Below are positions 25,554-35,700 of a stretch of DNA of 64,000 bases, piece after piece. Numbering within the stretch: the first letter of the stretch is position 1; each line of letters starts with the position of its first letter. The notes under the pieces were generated by a model. That model did not search any database, was not told where the DNA came from, and was given only the letters and a program-made list of their open reading frames with translations. The DNA lies in the NCBI RefSeq assembly GCF_008802405.1, contig NZ_VZDO01000009.1:1-64000 (forward strand), in the 5' to 3' direction. The position numbers and the translations under genes were made by a program. Source of the stretch: Plantimonas leprariae (lineage in GTDB: Bacteria > Pseudomonadota > Alphaproteobacteria > Rhizobiales > Rhizobiaceae).

Positions 25554-26339
25554 ATGCTGCCATCGGGCGCGACACGGGAAACGGTGCAGACGATCGGCAG
25601 AGCCATCGTCGGCGGAACCTATCCGGCGGGATCGCGCCTGCCCTTCGAGGACGAACTCGCTGCGGAACTCGGCGTCGGTCGGAACTCGCTGCGGGAAGCC
25701 GTGAAGGTGCTCGCCGGCAAGGGTCTCGTGCGCACCGCCCGGCGCTACGGCACTTTCGTCACCGACGCGGCGATGTGGAACGCCTTCGATCCGGACGTGC
25801 TCGCATGGCGGCTTGCGGACAGCGCCAGCCACGCCCGCTTCAAGCGCGAGGTCGCCGACCTTCGCGCGATGATCGAGCCCGGGGCCGCGGCGCTCGCGGC
25901 CGAAGCCGCGACGCCGGAGGAGCGTGCCCGGATCCTCAAGCTCGCCGAAGCCATTGATGCGGCGGATCCCGCCGCCGCGATCGGCGCCGATGTCGACCTG
26001 CACCTCGCGATCCTCGCGGCAACGCACAACAGCCTGCTGCAAGGGTTCAGCCGGTCGCTCGATGTCCTGCTCCGCACCCTGTTCGACGCCGACCTTCGGC
26101 TGATGGCGGAGGGGCAGCGCTACGATCCGAATCCCGCCGTCCACCTCGCGCTCGCTTCCGCCGTCGCGGGCGGGCGCGCCGAAGAGGCTCGTTTCATCGC
26201 GATGGCCATCACCGCGCGCGGCCGGCAGACGGCCGACGCGCTCGACGCCGATCCCGCTTTGTGGATCGGGCGCGCCGCGGATGGGCCAGTCCGCAGCACG
26301 GCGGACATTACCTCACCGACGGAGACGGACCACGCATGA
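25554..26339 (+). CDS. FadR-subfamily GntR transcriptional regulator
   Basis: 261 residues, ATG at 25554. The winged HTH spans ~10-70 (TIGRAIVGGTYPAGSRLPFE, ELGVGRNSLREAVKVLAGKG). The C-terminal FCD ligand domain has the metal-binding pattern with D and H residues in VDLHLAILAATHNSLL (~143) and the later H (VHLALASAVAGGRAEE, ~195). Next in the operon are an enolase-superfamily dehydratase and an MFS transporter, the typical set for sugar-acid (galactonate-like) catabolism. It probably represses the operon through the palindrome in front of it and is released by the substrate. It overlaps the next gene by 4 bases. Confidence 0.9.
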   Translation: MLPSGATRETVQTIGRAIVGGTYPAGSRLPFEDELAAELGVGRNSLREAVKVLAGKGLVRTARRYGTFVTDAAMWNAFDPDVLAWRLADSASHARFKREVADLRAMIEPGAAALAAEAATPEERARILKLAEAIDAADPAAAIGADVDLHLAILAATHNSLLQGFSRSLDVLLRTLFDADLRLMAEGQRYDPNPAVHLALASAVAGGRAEEARFIAMAITARGRQTADALDADPALWIGRAADGPVRSTADITSPTETDHA

Positions 26340-27487
26340 AGATCGCCGCGATCGAGACCTTCACGCCGCGTGTCGGCCTCCGGAACCAGCTTCTGGTCAA
26401 GGTGACGACGGATGAAGGCGTCTATGGCTGGGGCGAATCGGGCTTGTCGAGCCGCGAGAAGGCGGTGGCGGGCGCGATCGAGCACTACGCGCAGTTCCTC
26501 GTCGGCCGGGACGCCTTCGCCATCGGCGCACTGTGGCAGGAGATGTACCGCTCGCAGTATTTCGAGGGCGGCCGGGTGCTCACCGCCGCGATCTCGGCGA
26601 TCGACATCGCGCTGCACGACATCAAGGGCAAGGCGCTCGGCGTCCCGGTCCACGAACTGCTCGGCGGCAAGCAGCGCGAGCGCGTGCCGGCTTTCGCCAC
26701 CGCCCCGGCCGAACCGGGCGAGGCGATGATCGAGCAGGCCGAAATCCTGAAGGCCGCCGGCTGGACCTGCATCCGCTTCGTGCCGGCCGGCCAGCACGCG
26801 ACCGATCAGTTCGAGCCGCGCGAGTCCATCGCCCGCACCGCGCCCTGGATGGTCAAGGCGCGCGAAGCGCTCGGGCCGGAAGTGGTGCTCGGCATCGACT
26901 ATCACCATCGCCTGTCGGTGGCGGAAGCGGCGAGCTTCTGCCAGCGCATGCCTTCCGGCACGCTGGACTTCCTGGAGGAGCCGATCCGCGACGAGACGCC
27001 GGCCGCCTACGCGGCGCTCCGGCGGATGACCGACGTGCCCTTCGCGATCGGCGAGGAGTTCGCGTCGAAATGGCAGTTCTTGCCGTACATCGAGGGCGAC
27101 CTGCACCAGTTCAACCGGATCGACGTCTGCAACGTCGGCGGCTTCACCGAGGCGATGAAGATCGCGGCTTGGAGCGAGGCGCATTACGTCGACCTCATGC
27201 CACACAATCCTCTAGGTCCTATCTGCACGGCGGCGACGGTGCATCTCGCCGCGGCAGTCCCGAACTTCGCTTGGGCGGAGTGCCGTGCCTCGCCGGTCGA
27301 ACAACTCTGCTTCGATTCGGGCGACGTCTTTCCCGTACAAGTCCGGCTGGACGGCGCGTCCTACCTCGTGCCGGACGCGCCGGGGCTCGGCATCGAAGTC
27401 GACGAAGCGGCGCTGACGCGCGAGGCCTTCCGCTTTGCCGAGCCGCCGCATCTTCGCCGCCGCGACGGCAGCTACACCAACTGGTGA
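26336..27487 (+). CDS. Mandelate racemase/enolase-superfamily dehydratase (sugar-acid dehydratase)
   Basis: 383 residues from ATG at 26336. An N-terminal capping domain ends near residue 120. The barrel then has metal ligands at D (GIDYHHRLS, ~189), E (DFLEEPIRD, ~215) and E (AIGEEFASKW, ~241). HxH-like and general-base histidines appear in GIDYHHRL and DLMPHNPLGPICTAATVHLA (~285-300). This is the galactonate-dehydratase-like branch that converts an aldonate to its 2-keto-3-deoxy acid. The neighbouring MFS carrier would import the substrate. The precise aldonate cannot be fixed from sequence. Confidence 0.85.
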   Translation: MKIAAIETFTPRVGLRNQLLVKVTTDEGVYGWGESGLSSREKAVAGAIEHYAQFLVGRDAFAIGALWQEMYRSQYFEGGRVLTAAISAIDIALHDIKGKALGVPVHELLGGKQRERVPAFATAPAEPGEAMIEQAEILKAAGWTCIRFVPAGQHATDQFEPRESIARTAPWMVKAREALGPEVVLGIDYHHRLSVAEAASFCQRMPSGTLDFLEEPIRDETPAAYAALRRMTDVPFAIGEEFASKWQFLPYIEGDLHQFNRIDVCNVGGFTEAMKIAAWSEAHYVDLMPHNPLGPICTAATVHLAAAVPNFAWAECRASPVEQLCFDSGDVFPVQVRLDGASYLVPDAPGLGIEVDEAALTREAFRFAEPPHLRRRDGSYTNW

Positions 27488-27537
27488 CGCCCGAACGCCG
27501 GACCGCTTTCACGAAATTTCGAAAAGGAAACGCGCGA

Positions 27538-28850
27538 TGAGCGCCATTTCACCGGCCGCGACGTCGCGGCAAGTCGCGTCGCGCACGCGCTTCGCGATCG
27601 TCGCGCTCCTGTTCGTCACCGGCGTCGTCAACTACCTCGACCGGACGAACCTGTCGCTCACCGCCAACTCGCTGTCGAACGAGCTGCAGATCGATTCGGT
27701 CACGATGGGCTGGGTTTTCTCGGCTTTCGGCTGGACCTACACGATCCTGCAGCTTCCCGGCGGCTGGCTCGCGGACCGCGTCCATCCGCGCGTGCTCTAT
27801 CCGCTCGCGATCGGCGTCTGGTCGATCGCCACCTTGTCGCTCGGCTTCGTCGGCGGCATCGCGACGCTGTTCGTCCTGCGTCTTCTCGTCGGGGCGTTCG
27901 AGTCGCCCTCCTACATCATGAACAACCGCATCGTGACGACGTGGTTTCCCGAGCGCGAGCGGGCGAGCACGATCGGCATCTACACCTCGGCGCAGTATGT
28001 CGGCCTCGGCTTCCTGACGCCGGTCCTCGTCTGGACGGAAAGCGCCTTCGGCTGGCGCTCGGTGTTCTTCATCACCGGCGCGCTCGGCGTCCTCATGATG
28101 CTGATATGGGCGGCTTTCTACCGCGATCCGGCGAAGTTCCGCGGCACGAACGCCGCCGAGATCGAGCTGATCCGCGAGGGTGGCGGCATTCCCGACCTCA
28201 GCCGGCGGATCGAGACGAAGCGAGACGGCGAAGGCTTCTCGTGGGCGGATTTCCGCATCGTCCTCGGGCGGCGCAAGCTCTGGGGCATCTATATCGGCCA
28301 GTTCTGCTACCTCGCCTCGGCGAACTTCTTCCTCACTTGGTTCCCGACCTATCTGGTGAAGTTCCGGCACCTCGACTTCCTGAAGGCCGGCTTCTACGCG
28401 GCCGTGCCGTTCCTCGCGGGCTTCGCCGGGGTGATCTTCTCCGGCTTCCTGTCCGACGCGCTGCTCCGCCGCGGCTCGACGTTGGAAACGTCGCGGAAGG
28501 TGCCGGTGCTGGTCGGCATCGGCCTGTCGGTGATGATCATCGGCGCGCAGTTCGTGGATCGGCCCGCCGCGATCATCGCCTTCCTCGCGATCGCCTTCTT
28601 CGGCACTGGCATGGCCTCGATCACCTGGTCCTACGTCTCGGCACTGGCGCCGGAGCGGCTGATCGGGCTGACGGGCGGCGTCTTCAACTTCTTCGGCGGC
28701 GCGTCCTCGGTGGTGATCCCGATCGCCATCGGCTATCTCGTGCAGGGCGGCGATTTCACGCCGGCCCTCGCGCTCTGCGCCGGCTTGGCCGTGGTGGCGG
28801 CGCTTTCCTACATCGTCCTCGTCGGACGGATGGAGCGCGTCGAGGAATAG
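27538..28850 (+). CDS. MFS transporter, anion:cation symporter family (sugar-acid uptake)
   Basis: 437 residues from ATG at 27538 with AAAGGAAA at 27522-27529. Twelve membrane segments, with the ACS-family signature NYLDRTNLSLTANSLSNELQ in the first loop, GGWLADRVHPR between helices 2-3 and FESPSYIMNNRIVTTWFPER in helix 4-5. It is the uptake protein of the GntR/dehydratase operon and probably carries hexonate or hexuronate with protons. The downstream TusA-like gene follows after 14 bases. Confidence 0.88.
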
Positions 28851-28864
28851 GAAGAGGACGGGCT

Positions 28865-29149
28865 TTGCGCGAGGGCGGTTCCGGCGAGATTGTTGAGCGT
28901 CTGGATCTGCGGGGCCTGCGCTGCCCCCTCCCCGCCCTGAAGACCGCGGCACGGCTGAAAGCCTTGCCGGCCGGCGCGCGGCTCGATGTCTTCGCCGACG
29001 ACCCGCTGGCGCGACTCGACCTCGCCCATCTCTGCGGCGCGGAGGGTCACGACCTCCTCGCCGCGACGGAGGCGGATGGATACTTGAGCGTCTCGATCCG
29101 GCGCGGCGGGCGCTCAGCCGGTGAGGGAGCGGAAGCCGGGCACGGCTAG
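28865..29149 (+). CDS. TusA-family sulfur carrier
   Basis: 94 residues from TTG at 28865; GAAGAGGA at 28852-28859 supports that rare start. The TusA motif is plain: ERLDLRGLRCPLPALKTAAR, with the active Cys in the CPxP motif near residue 20, then LDVFADDPLARLDLAHLC. TusA proteins accept persulfide sulfur for tRNA thiolation or other transfer. Its last 36 bases overlap, in the opposite direction, the 3' end of the CobW gene. Confidence 0.8.
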   Translation: MREGGSGEIVERLDLRGLRCPLPALKTAARLKALPAGARLDVFADDPLARLDLAHLCGAEGHDLLAATEADGYLSVSIRRGGRSAGEGAEAGHG

Positions 29150-30220
29150 CGGGTTGTCGATGAGCGCCTGCCGGTCCGGCGCGTCGATCCGCGGCTCGCC
29201 GATGAAGGCGGCGAAGAGATCGCGCACCCGCCGCTCATCCAGCCCCTCGCCGATCACGACGAGCCGCGTCGCCGGCTCCATGCCGTCCGGCCACGCGCCG
29301 AGCCGCGCGGGCGGGTGGAAGAAGCCGCGCACGCCATGGAGGACGAGCGGGCGCTCCACGGCTTCCCGCACATGCGCGATGCCCTTGACGCGCAGGAGGC
29401 CCGGCCCCGCCGCGCCGGCGAGCGCCTCCATGAAGCCGCGAAGATCGCGCTCGCCGATCGGCTCCCGGCGCTCGATCACCAACGACCCGATATCCGGCGC
29501 GTGATGGCGATGGTGGTGATGCGGGTGGTCGTGCTGGCCGCCTTCCTCGCGCAGCCAGGCGCGGACATCCGTAGACTTGGCGTTGGGATCGAACGGCCCG
29601 CAGCCGAACAGCGTGTCCGCCGCCGCCTCGCCTTTCGCCGCATCCAGCATCGGCGCGCCCGGATTGAGGTCGCGCAACGCGCCGCGAAGCCGGTCCGCCG
29701 CGCCCGCATCCGCGAGGTCGGTCTTCGTCAGGACGATCCGGTCGGCGACCGCTGCCTGCCGCCGTGCCTCGACATGCTCGGCGAGATTGGCTGGGCCGGC
29801 GAGCGCGTCGACGACGGTGACGACGCCGTCCAGCGCGTAGGCCCGGGCGAGCGCCGGATGGCCGATGAGGAGTGCCAGGATCGGCGTCGGGTCGGCGAGG
29901 CCGGTGGTCTCGACGACGACGCGCTTCAGCGGCGCGATCCGGCCGGTCTGCATCCGATCCACGAGGTCGGCCAGCGTGTCGGCGAGATCGCCGCGCACCG
30001 AACAGCAGAGGCAGCCGCCGGAGAGCTCGATCAGCCCGTCGGAAGCCGATTCGACGAGAAGGTGGTCGACGCCGACCGCGCCGAACTCGTTGACGATGAC
30101 GCCGGTGTCCGTCACCGCCGGGTCGGCGAGCAGCCGGTTCAGCAGCGTCGTCTTGCCGGCGCCGAGGAAGCCGGTCAGAAGCGTCAGGCGGACCGGCTCG
30201 GCGGAAACGTGGAAGGCCAT
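29114..30220 (-). CDS. CobW/COG0523 G3E GTPase (metallochaperone)
   Basis: 368 residues from ATG at 30220. Walker A GFLGAGKTTLLNRLL (~17-31), the metal-binding CxCC in SGGCLCCS (~70), switch sequence ETTGLADPTP (~105), NKxD-like TKTD (~165). A His-rich insert HDHPHHHHRHH follows at ~231, and the CobW C-terminal domain has RVKGIAHV. Such GTPases deliver zinc or cobalt to client enzymes. It ends 7 bases before the stop side of the DD-carboxypeptidase start region and overlaps TusA at its own 3' end. Confidence 0.9.
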   Translation of the reverse strand: MAFHVSAEPVRLTLLTGFLGAGKTTLLNRLLADPAVTDTGVIVNEFGAVGVDHLLVESASDGLIELSGGCLCCSVRGDLADTLADLVDRMQTGRIAPLKRVVVETTGLADPTPILALLIGHPALARAYALDGVVTVVDALAGPANLAEHVEARRQAAVADRIVLTKTDLADAGAADRLRGALRDLNPGAPMLDAAKGEAAADTLFGCGPFDPNAKSTDVRAWLREEGGQHDHPHHHHRHHAPDIGSLVIERREPIGERDLRGFMEALAGAAGPGLLRVKGIAHVREAVERPLVLHGVRGFFHPPARLGAWPDGMEPATRLVVIGEGLDERRVRDLFAAFIGEPRIDAPDRQALIDNPLAVPGFRSLTG

Positions 30221-30227
30221 CCGCCGG

Positions 30228-31442
30228 TCAGTTCGCGCCGTCGCCTTCGTCCGGCGCGGCGGGCGCGACCGCGACGGCGTCGGACGGCAGCGGCGGCCCC
30301 TCGCGGCCGGCGGAGGCCGCGAAGCCGGGCGGCAGCGGCGGCCCTTCCTTCTCCGGCACGTAAGGCGGCCGCGCCATCGGTACGGGGATGTTGTAGTTGG
30401 CGATCTGGGTGATGCCGGCCTCGATGCCGGGCGCGGCCGCCGCGCCGCCGAGCGAAACGCGCACCACCGAGCGGGCGCGGTCCATCTCGTGGAGATGCGA
30501 GCCGGGCGAACCGTCCTTGCGCTCCGCCTCGTCCTCCCGTGCCTCGGCCCGCTCCTTGCGCCCTGCCGCCGAGCAGATCTCGCCCGAGATGTCGGCCGCG
30601 TCGCCGTTCGCGACGGCCAGGTCGGCGAGGAGCGTCGTTTCCTTCGCCGGGTCCGCCTTGAAGCCGAGGTCGAGCAGTTCCGCCACCCGGCGGTCGCGCA
30701 CGATGGTGCCGCTGGCGCCGAGCACGACGGCGACGACCGTGCGCCCGTCGCGCGTCGCCGAGCCGACGAGGTTGAAGCCGGACGCGCAGATATAGCCGGT
30801 CTTCATGCCGTCCGCGCCATCGAAGCGCCCGAGCAGCCCGTTGGTGTTCTTGATCGTCGCAGCGCCCGTCGAGATCGCCTCGGTGCCGAACAGCGTCGCG
30901 AAGGTCGGGAACTCGGTGCGAAGCTTCACCGCGAGGAGCGCCAGGTCCTTCGCGCTCGAGTGCTGGCCCTCGCCCGGCAGCCCGTTCGGGTTGACGAACC
31001 GGCTGTCCTTCATGCCGATCGCGGCGGCCTCCTCGTTCATCATCCCGACGAAAGTCTCCAGCGAGCCGCCGCCGACCGCCTCGCCGATCGCGACGGCGAC
31101 GTCGTTCGCCGACTTCACCAGCATCATCCGGAGCGCCACGTCGAGCCGCATCACCGAACCCGGCTGGAAGCCCATCTTGGACGGCGCCTGCGACGCAGCG
31201 TATCGCGTCATCACCACCGGCGTGTCGACGGCCGCCTTGCCGTCCTCGATCGCCTTCAGCGCCACATAGGCCGTCATCAGCTTCGTGGTGGAAGCCGGAT
31301 ACCAACGCGACGAGGCGTTCTGCGCGTAGAGCACCTTGGCCGTGGCGACGTCGGCGACGACCGCCTGCTCGGCCGCGGCCGGCAGCGCGCCGGCTAGAAG
31401 AAGGACCATGAACGCCGTCGATGGTCGTATGCGGATCGCCAC
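30228..31442 (-). CDS. D-alanyl-D-alanine carboxypeptidase (S11)
   Basis: 404 residues from ATG at 31442, opening with a signal peptide (STAFMVLLLAGALPAAAEQA). Catalytic motifs: SxxK in ASTTKLMTAY (~51), SxN in LVKSANDVAVAIGEAVGG (~110), KTG in GMKTGYICASGFNLVGSAT (~213). The C-terminal ~150 residues are Pro/Ala-rich and disordered, longer than usual. It trims peptidoglycan stem peptides in the periplasm. A second S11 enzyme lies at 50587. It is divergent from the amidohydrolase gene across a 100-base gap. Confidence 0.9.
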   Translation of the reverse strand: MAIRIRPSTAFMVLLLAGALPAAAEQAVVADVATAKVLYAQNASSRWYPASTTKLMTAYVALKAIEDGKAAVDTPVVMTRYAASQAPSKMGFQPGSVMRLDVALRMMLVKSANDVAVAIGEAVGGGSLETFVGMMNEEAAAIGMKDSRFVNPNGLPGEGQHSSAKDLALLAVKLRTEFPTFATLFGTEAISTGAATIKNTNGLLGRFDGADGMKTGYICASGFNLVGSATRDGRTVVAVVLGASGTIVRDRRVAELLDLGFKADPAKETTLLADLAVANGDAADISGEICSAAGRKERAEAREDEAERKDGSPGSHLHEMDRARSVVRVSLGGAAAAPGIEAGITQIANYNIPVPMARPPYVPEKEGPPLPPGFAASAGREGPPLPSDAVAVAPAAPDEGDGAN

Positions 31443-31542
31443 CTCGAAATCCCTTGTCGTTGGGCCGGTTTAGGCGGAAAACTGATGTGATAGGAACCTA
31501 TGCCCTATCTCGCGCCCGGACGGCTTTCTGGCAAGCGGCGCA

Positions 31543-32742
31543 ATGGAAGGCACGCATGAATCTGGTGAATTCGTGAACGGCGGCGAAACGCGCGAGGGCC
31601 AAGCGGCGGAGTGGCGTGAGGTCGCCGCATGGCGGCATCACCTCCACGAACGGCCGGAGCTTCTCTACGAGACGCACGAGACCGCGGCCTTCGTGGCGGA
31701 GAAGCTGCGGGAGTTCGGCTGCGAGCGGGTGGAAACGGGGCTCGGCCGCACCGGCGTCGTCGGTCTCGTCCGGGGGACCAGGGGCGACGGCCCGACGATC
31801 GCGCTCCGGGCCGACATGGACGCGCTGCCGATCGAGGAGGAGACGAACCTTCCCTGGCGCTCGAAGACGCAAGGGATGATGCATGCCTGCGGGCACGACG
31901 GACACACGGCGATGCTGCTCGGCGCGGCGCGCCGGCTGGCGCGGTCGCCGGATTTCCGCGGCGCGGTGGCGCTCATTTTCCAGCCCGCTGAGGAAGGCGG
32001 TGCGGGCGCAAAGGCGATGATCGACGACGGGCTCTTCGAGCGCTTCCCGATCGAGGCCGTCTACGGCATGCACAACATGCCGGGCATGGCGGTCGGCACC
32101 TTCGGCACGCGCGCCGGCCCGATCATGGCCGCGACCGACGAGTTCAACCTGAAGATCGCCGGCCGGGGCGGCCACGCGGCGATCCCGCAACTGACAGCCG
32201 ACCCGATCCTCGCGGGGGCCGCGCTCGTCCAGGCGCTGCAGCAGATCGCCTCCCGCAACGCCGATCCGCTCGCTTCGGTGGTCGTGTCGGTCACGCAGTT
32301 CCACGGCGGCTTCGCGCGCAACGTCATTCCCGAAACCGCAGTGGTGTCGGGCACGGTGAGGACCCTCGACGAGGCGACGCGGACGCTGGCCGAGCGGCGC
32401 ATCCGCGAATGCGCCGCCGGCATCGGCATGGGCCATGGCGTCGAGATCGCCACCGAATACGTCCGCCACTATCCGGTGACACGCAACGACGCCGGCCAAG
32501 TGGAATTCTGCGCCGGCGTCGCCGAGAAGGTCTTCGGAGCCGATGCGGTGAACAGCGACATCCCGCCGCTGATGGGCGGCGAGGACTTCTCGTTCATGCT
32601 GAACGAGCGTCCCGGCGCCTTCGTCTTCATCGGCAACGGCGCTTCGGCGAGCCTCCACCATCCCGCCTACGACTTCGACGATACCGTGATTCCCCTCGGT
32701 GTCCGCTACTGGGAGACGCTGGTGGAACGCGCCCTCGGCTGA
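31543..32742 (+). CDS. M20-family amidohydrolase (hippurate/amino-acyl)
   Basis: 399 residues from ATG at 31543; GTG at 31573 is possible. Metal-site features: LRADMDALPIEEETNLPW, MHACGHDGHTAMLLGAARRL with Cys and His, and FQPAEEGGAGAKAMIDDGLF with the catalytic Glu pair. Then GRGGHAAIPQ lies in the lid domain, and GGEDFSFML gives the last ligand. Enzymes of this group cleave N-acyl amino acids. It converges with the RND permease gene with only 3 bases between the stops. Confidence 0.9.
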   Translation: MEGTHESGEFVNGGETREGQAAEWREVAAWRHHLHERPELLYETHETAAFVAEKLREFGCERVETGLGRTGVVGLVRGTRGDGPTIALRADMDALPIEEETNLPWRSKTQGMMHACGHDGHTAMLLGAARRLARSPDFRGAVALIFQPAEEGGAGAKAMIDDGLFERFPIEAVYGMHNMPGMAVGTFGTRAGPIMAATDEFNLKIAGRGGHAAIPQLTADPILAGAALVQALQQIASRNADPLASVVVSVTQFHGGFARNVIPETAVVSGTVRTLDEATRTLAERRIRECAAGIGMGHGVEIATEYVRHYPVTRNDAGQVEFCAGVAEKVFGADAVNSDIPPLMGGEDFSFMLNERPGAFVFIGNGASASLHHPAYDFDDTVIPLGVRYWETLVERALG

Positions 32743-32745
32743 CCG

Positions 32746-35700
32746 CTACTCCGCCGCCTCGCTCGGCGGGCGCAGGAGATAGGGCGGCTTCGGCTCGCCC
32801 TTGCCCTCCAAGAGGCGGACGCGCGTCTCCAGCGCCACCAGCCGCTCGGCGGCGAGGTCGCGCTCGTCCTCCTCGTCCTTGCGTCCGACGAAGCGCCCGA
32901 ACAGCCAGCGGAGCAGGCGGGAAAGGTCGTCCATCACGAGATAGAAGGACGGCACCACGACGAGGCTCAGCGCGGTCGAGACGATCACGCCGCCGATCAC
33001 CGCGATCGCCATCGGCGCGCGGAACGCCCCGCCCTCGCCGATCCCCATCGCCGACGGCACCATGCCGGCCGACATCGCCATCGAGGTCATGACGATCGGG
33101 CGGGCGCGCTTGCGGCCTGCCTCGATCATCGCCTCCAGCCGTCCCATGCCGTGCCGGCGCATCTCGACCGCGAAGTCGACGAGGAGGATCGCGTTCTTCG
33201 TGACGATGCCCATCAGCATCAGGAAGCCGATCATCACCGGCATCGAGACCGGCTGGCCAGTGACGATCAGCGCCGCCGCGACCCCGCCGATCGCGAGCGG
33301 CAGTGAGAACAGGATGGTGAAGGGCTGGATGACGTCCTTGAACAGGAGGATCAGCACCGTCAGCACCAGCCCGAGCCCGAGCAGCATGGCATTGACGAAG
33401 CCGCCGACCATCTCGGTCTGGATCTCGGCATCGCCCGACGCGACGAAATGGACGGAGGCCGGCAGTTCAGTTCGGGCGGCGATCTCGCCGAAGCGCGACG
33501 TCGCGGTATCGAGGGCGACGCCCGGCGGCAGGTCGGCGCCGACCGAGGCGCGCCGCTCGCGGTTGAAGCGGTCGATCGTGCTCGGCCCTTCGGCGATCTC
33601 GACATCGGCCACCGCCTGCAGCGGCACGCTGCCGCCGCTCGCCGTCGGCACGCGCAGGTTTCGCAGCCGCGCCAGATCCTGGCGGAACCGCAGGTCGAGC
33701 TGCACCCGCACCGGCAGGAGCCGGTCGCCGGCGGAAAGCTTGGCGAGCGCCGCATCGACGTCGCCGATCGTCGCGATGCGCACCGTGTCGGCGATGCCTT
33801 GCGTGGTGACGCCGAGGCGCGCGGCTTCCGTCGCACGGGGGCGGATCTGCAGCTCCGGCCGCGCCAGCGCGCCGGTGGAGGCGACGCTGGCGAAGACCGG
33901 ATCGGCGCACATGGCATCTTCCAGCCGCGAGATCGCGACGTTCAGGTCCGCGTCGCTGGACGACAGGAGGTTGAACGAGACGTCGCGCTCGCCGCGATCG
34001 TTCAGCTTGAAGATGCGCACGTCCGGCACCGCGGCGACGGCGGCGAACACCTCCTTCTCGATATCGGCCTGCGGGCGCGTGCGCCCCTCGACCTGCATCC
34101 GCGGCAGGTGAAGGCCGATCCGGTCGCCGGCCGCCGCGACGCCGTTCGCGAGGGCCTTAACCAGAGAATGTTCCTGGTGCTCCAGCAGTACCGTCAGCGC
34201 GGCGCGGCGGGTGTCGAGCGAGCCGGTCGGCGAGGTGCCGCCCAGCACGAAGACGTTCGACACGCCGTCAATGCGCTCGATCAGGCCGCGCACCTTCTCC
34301 ATCGCGACGTCGGTCTCGGCGAGCGGCGTGCCGGGCGGCAGCTCGGCCGAGACGACGATGCGCGACACGTCCTCCGGCGGGAAGAGGTTCATCGGAATGC
34401 GCATCATCGCGAAGAGCGACAGCGCGAGGATGCCGAACGAGGCGACGAGAGTGAGGTAGCGGACGCGCAAGGTCGCCCGGACGAAGCCGGTATAGAGCCG
34501 CATCAGCGGGCCGTCGCGCTCTTCCTCGCCGTGCGCGTCCTTCGCCCGCATCAGGTAGGCCGCCATCATCGGCGTGACGAGCCGCGCGACGAGCAGCGAG
34601 AAGAACACCGCGATCGCGACGGTGAGGCCGAACTGCCGGAAGTACTGGCCCGGAATGCCCGGCATGAAGGAGACGGGCACGAAGACCGCGATGATGGTGA
34701 AGGTCGTCGCGATCACCGCGAGGCCGATCTCGTCCGCCGCGTCGATCGCCGCCCGGTACGGGGACTTCCCCATGCGGATGTGCCGGGCGATGTTCTCGAT
34801 CTCGACGATCGCGTCGTCGACGAGGATGCCGGTCGCCAGCGTGATCGCGAGGAAGCTGACGAGGTTCAGCGAGAAGCCGAGCATGTCGACCGCCCAGAAG
34901 GTCGGGATCGCCGACAAGGGCAGCGCGACTGCGGAGATCAGCGTCGCCCGCCAGTTGCGCAGGAACAGCAGCACGACGAGGACGGCGAGCAGCGCCCCCT
35001 CGATCAAGGTGTCGATCGCCGCCTCGTAGTTGCCGTAGGTGTAGAAGACGGCGTCGTCGACGAGGCCGACCTTCACCTCCGGATGCGTCTCCTTCAGCTT
35101 GGCGAGCGCGCCCTTCACCGTTTCGGCGACGTCGACCTCGCTCGCTCCCTTCGAGCGGAACACCGAGAAGGTGACGACCGGGTCGCCGTCGAAGCGCGAG
35201 AAGGAGCGCTGCTCCTCGTAGGTGTCGGAGACCGTGCCGAGATTGCCGAGCCGGACGAAGCGGCCGTTCGGCAGGGCGATCGCCGTCTCGCTCAAAGAGG
35301 CAGCGGAGGCGGCGTCGCCGAGCGTGCGGATCGCCTGTTCGGCCCCGGCGATCTCGCCGCGGCCCGAGCCGAGATCGGCATTGGTCTTGACGATCTGCCG
35401 GCTGACATCTGCGGCGGTGATGCCGAAACTGTCGAGCTTGGCGGGATCGAGCTCCATGCGGATCTCGCGCGTCGCGCCGCCGTATCGCTCGATCTTGCCG
35501 ACGCCCTTCAGGCCCTGGAGCTGGCGCTTCACCGTGTCGTCGACGAACCAGGACAGCTCCTCCAGCGTCATCGCCGGGGAGGACACCGCGAAGGTCTGGA
35601 TCGCCTGACCGGCGACGTCGATCTTCGAGACGATCGGCGGCTCGACGCTGGCCGGCAGGTCCGGGCGGATGCGGTCGATCGCATCCTTGGTGTCCTGCAC

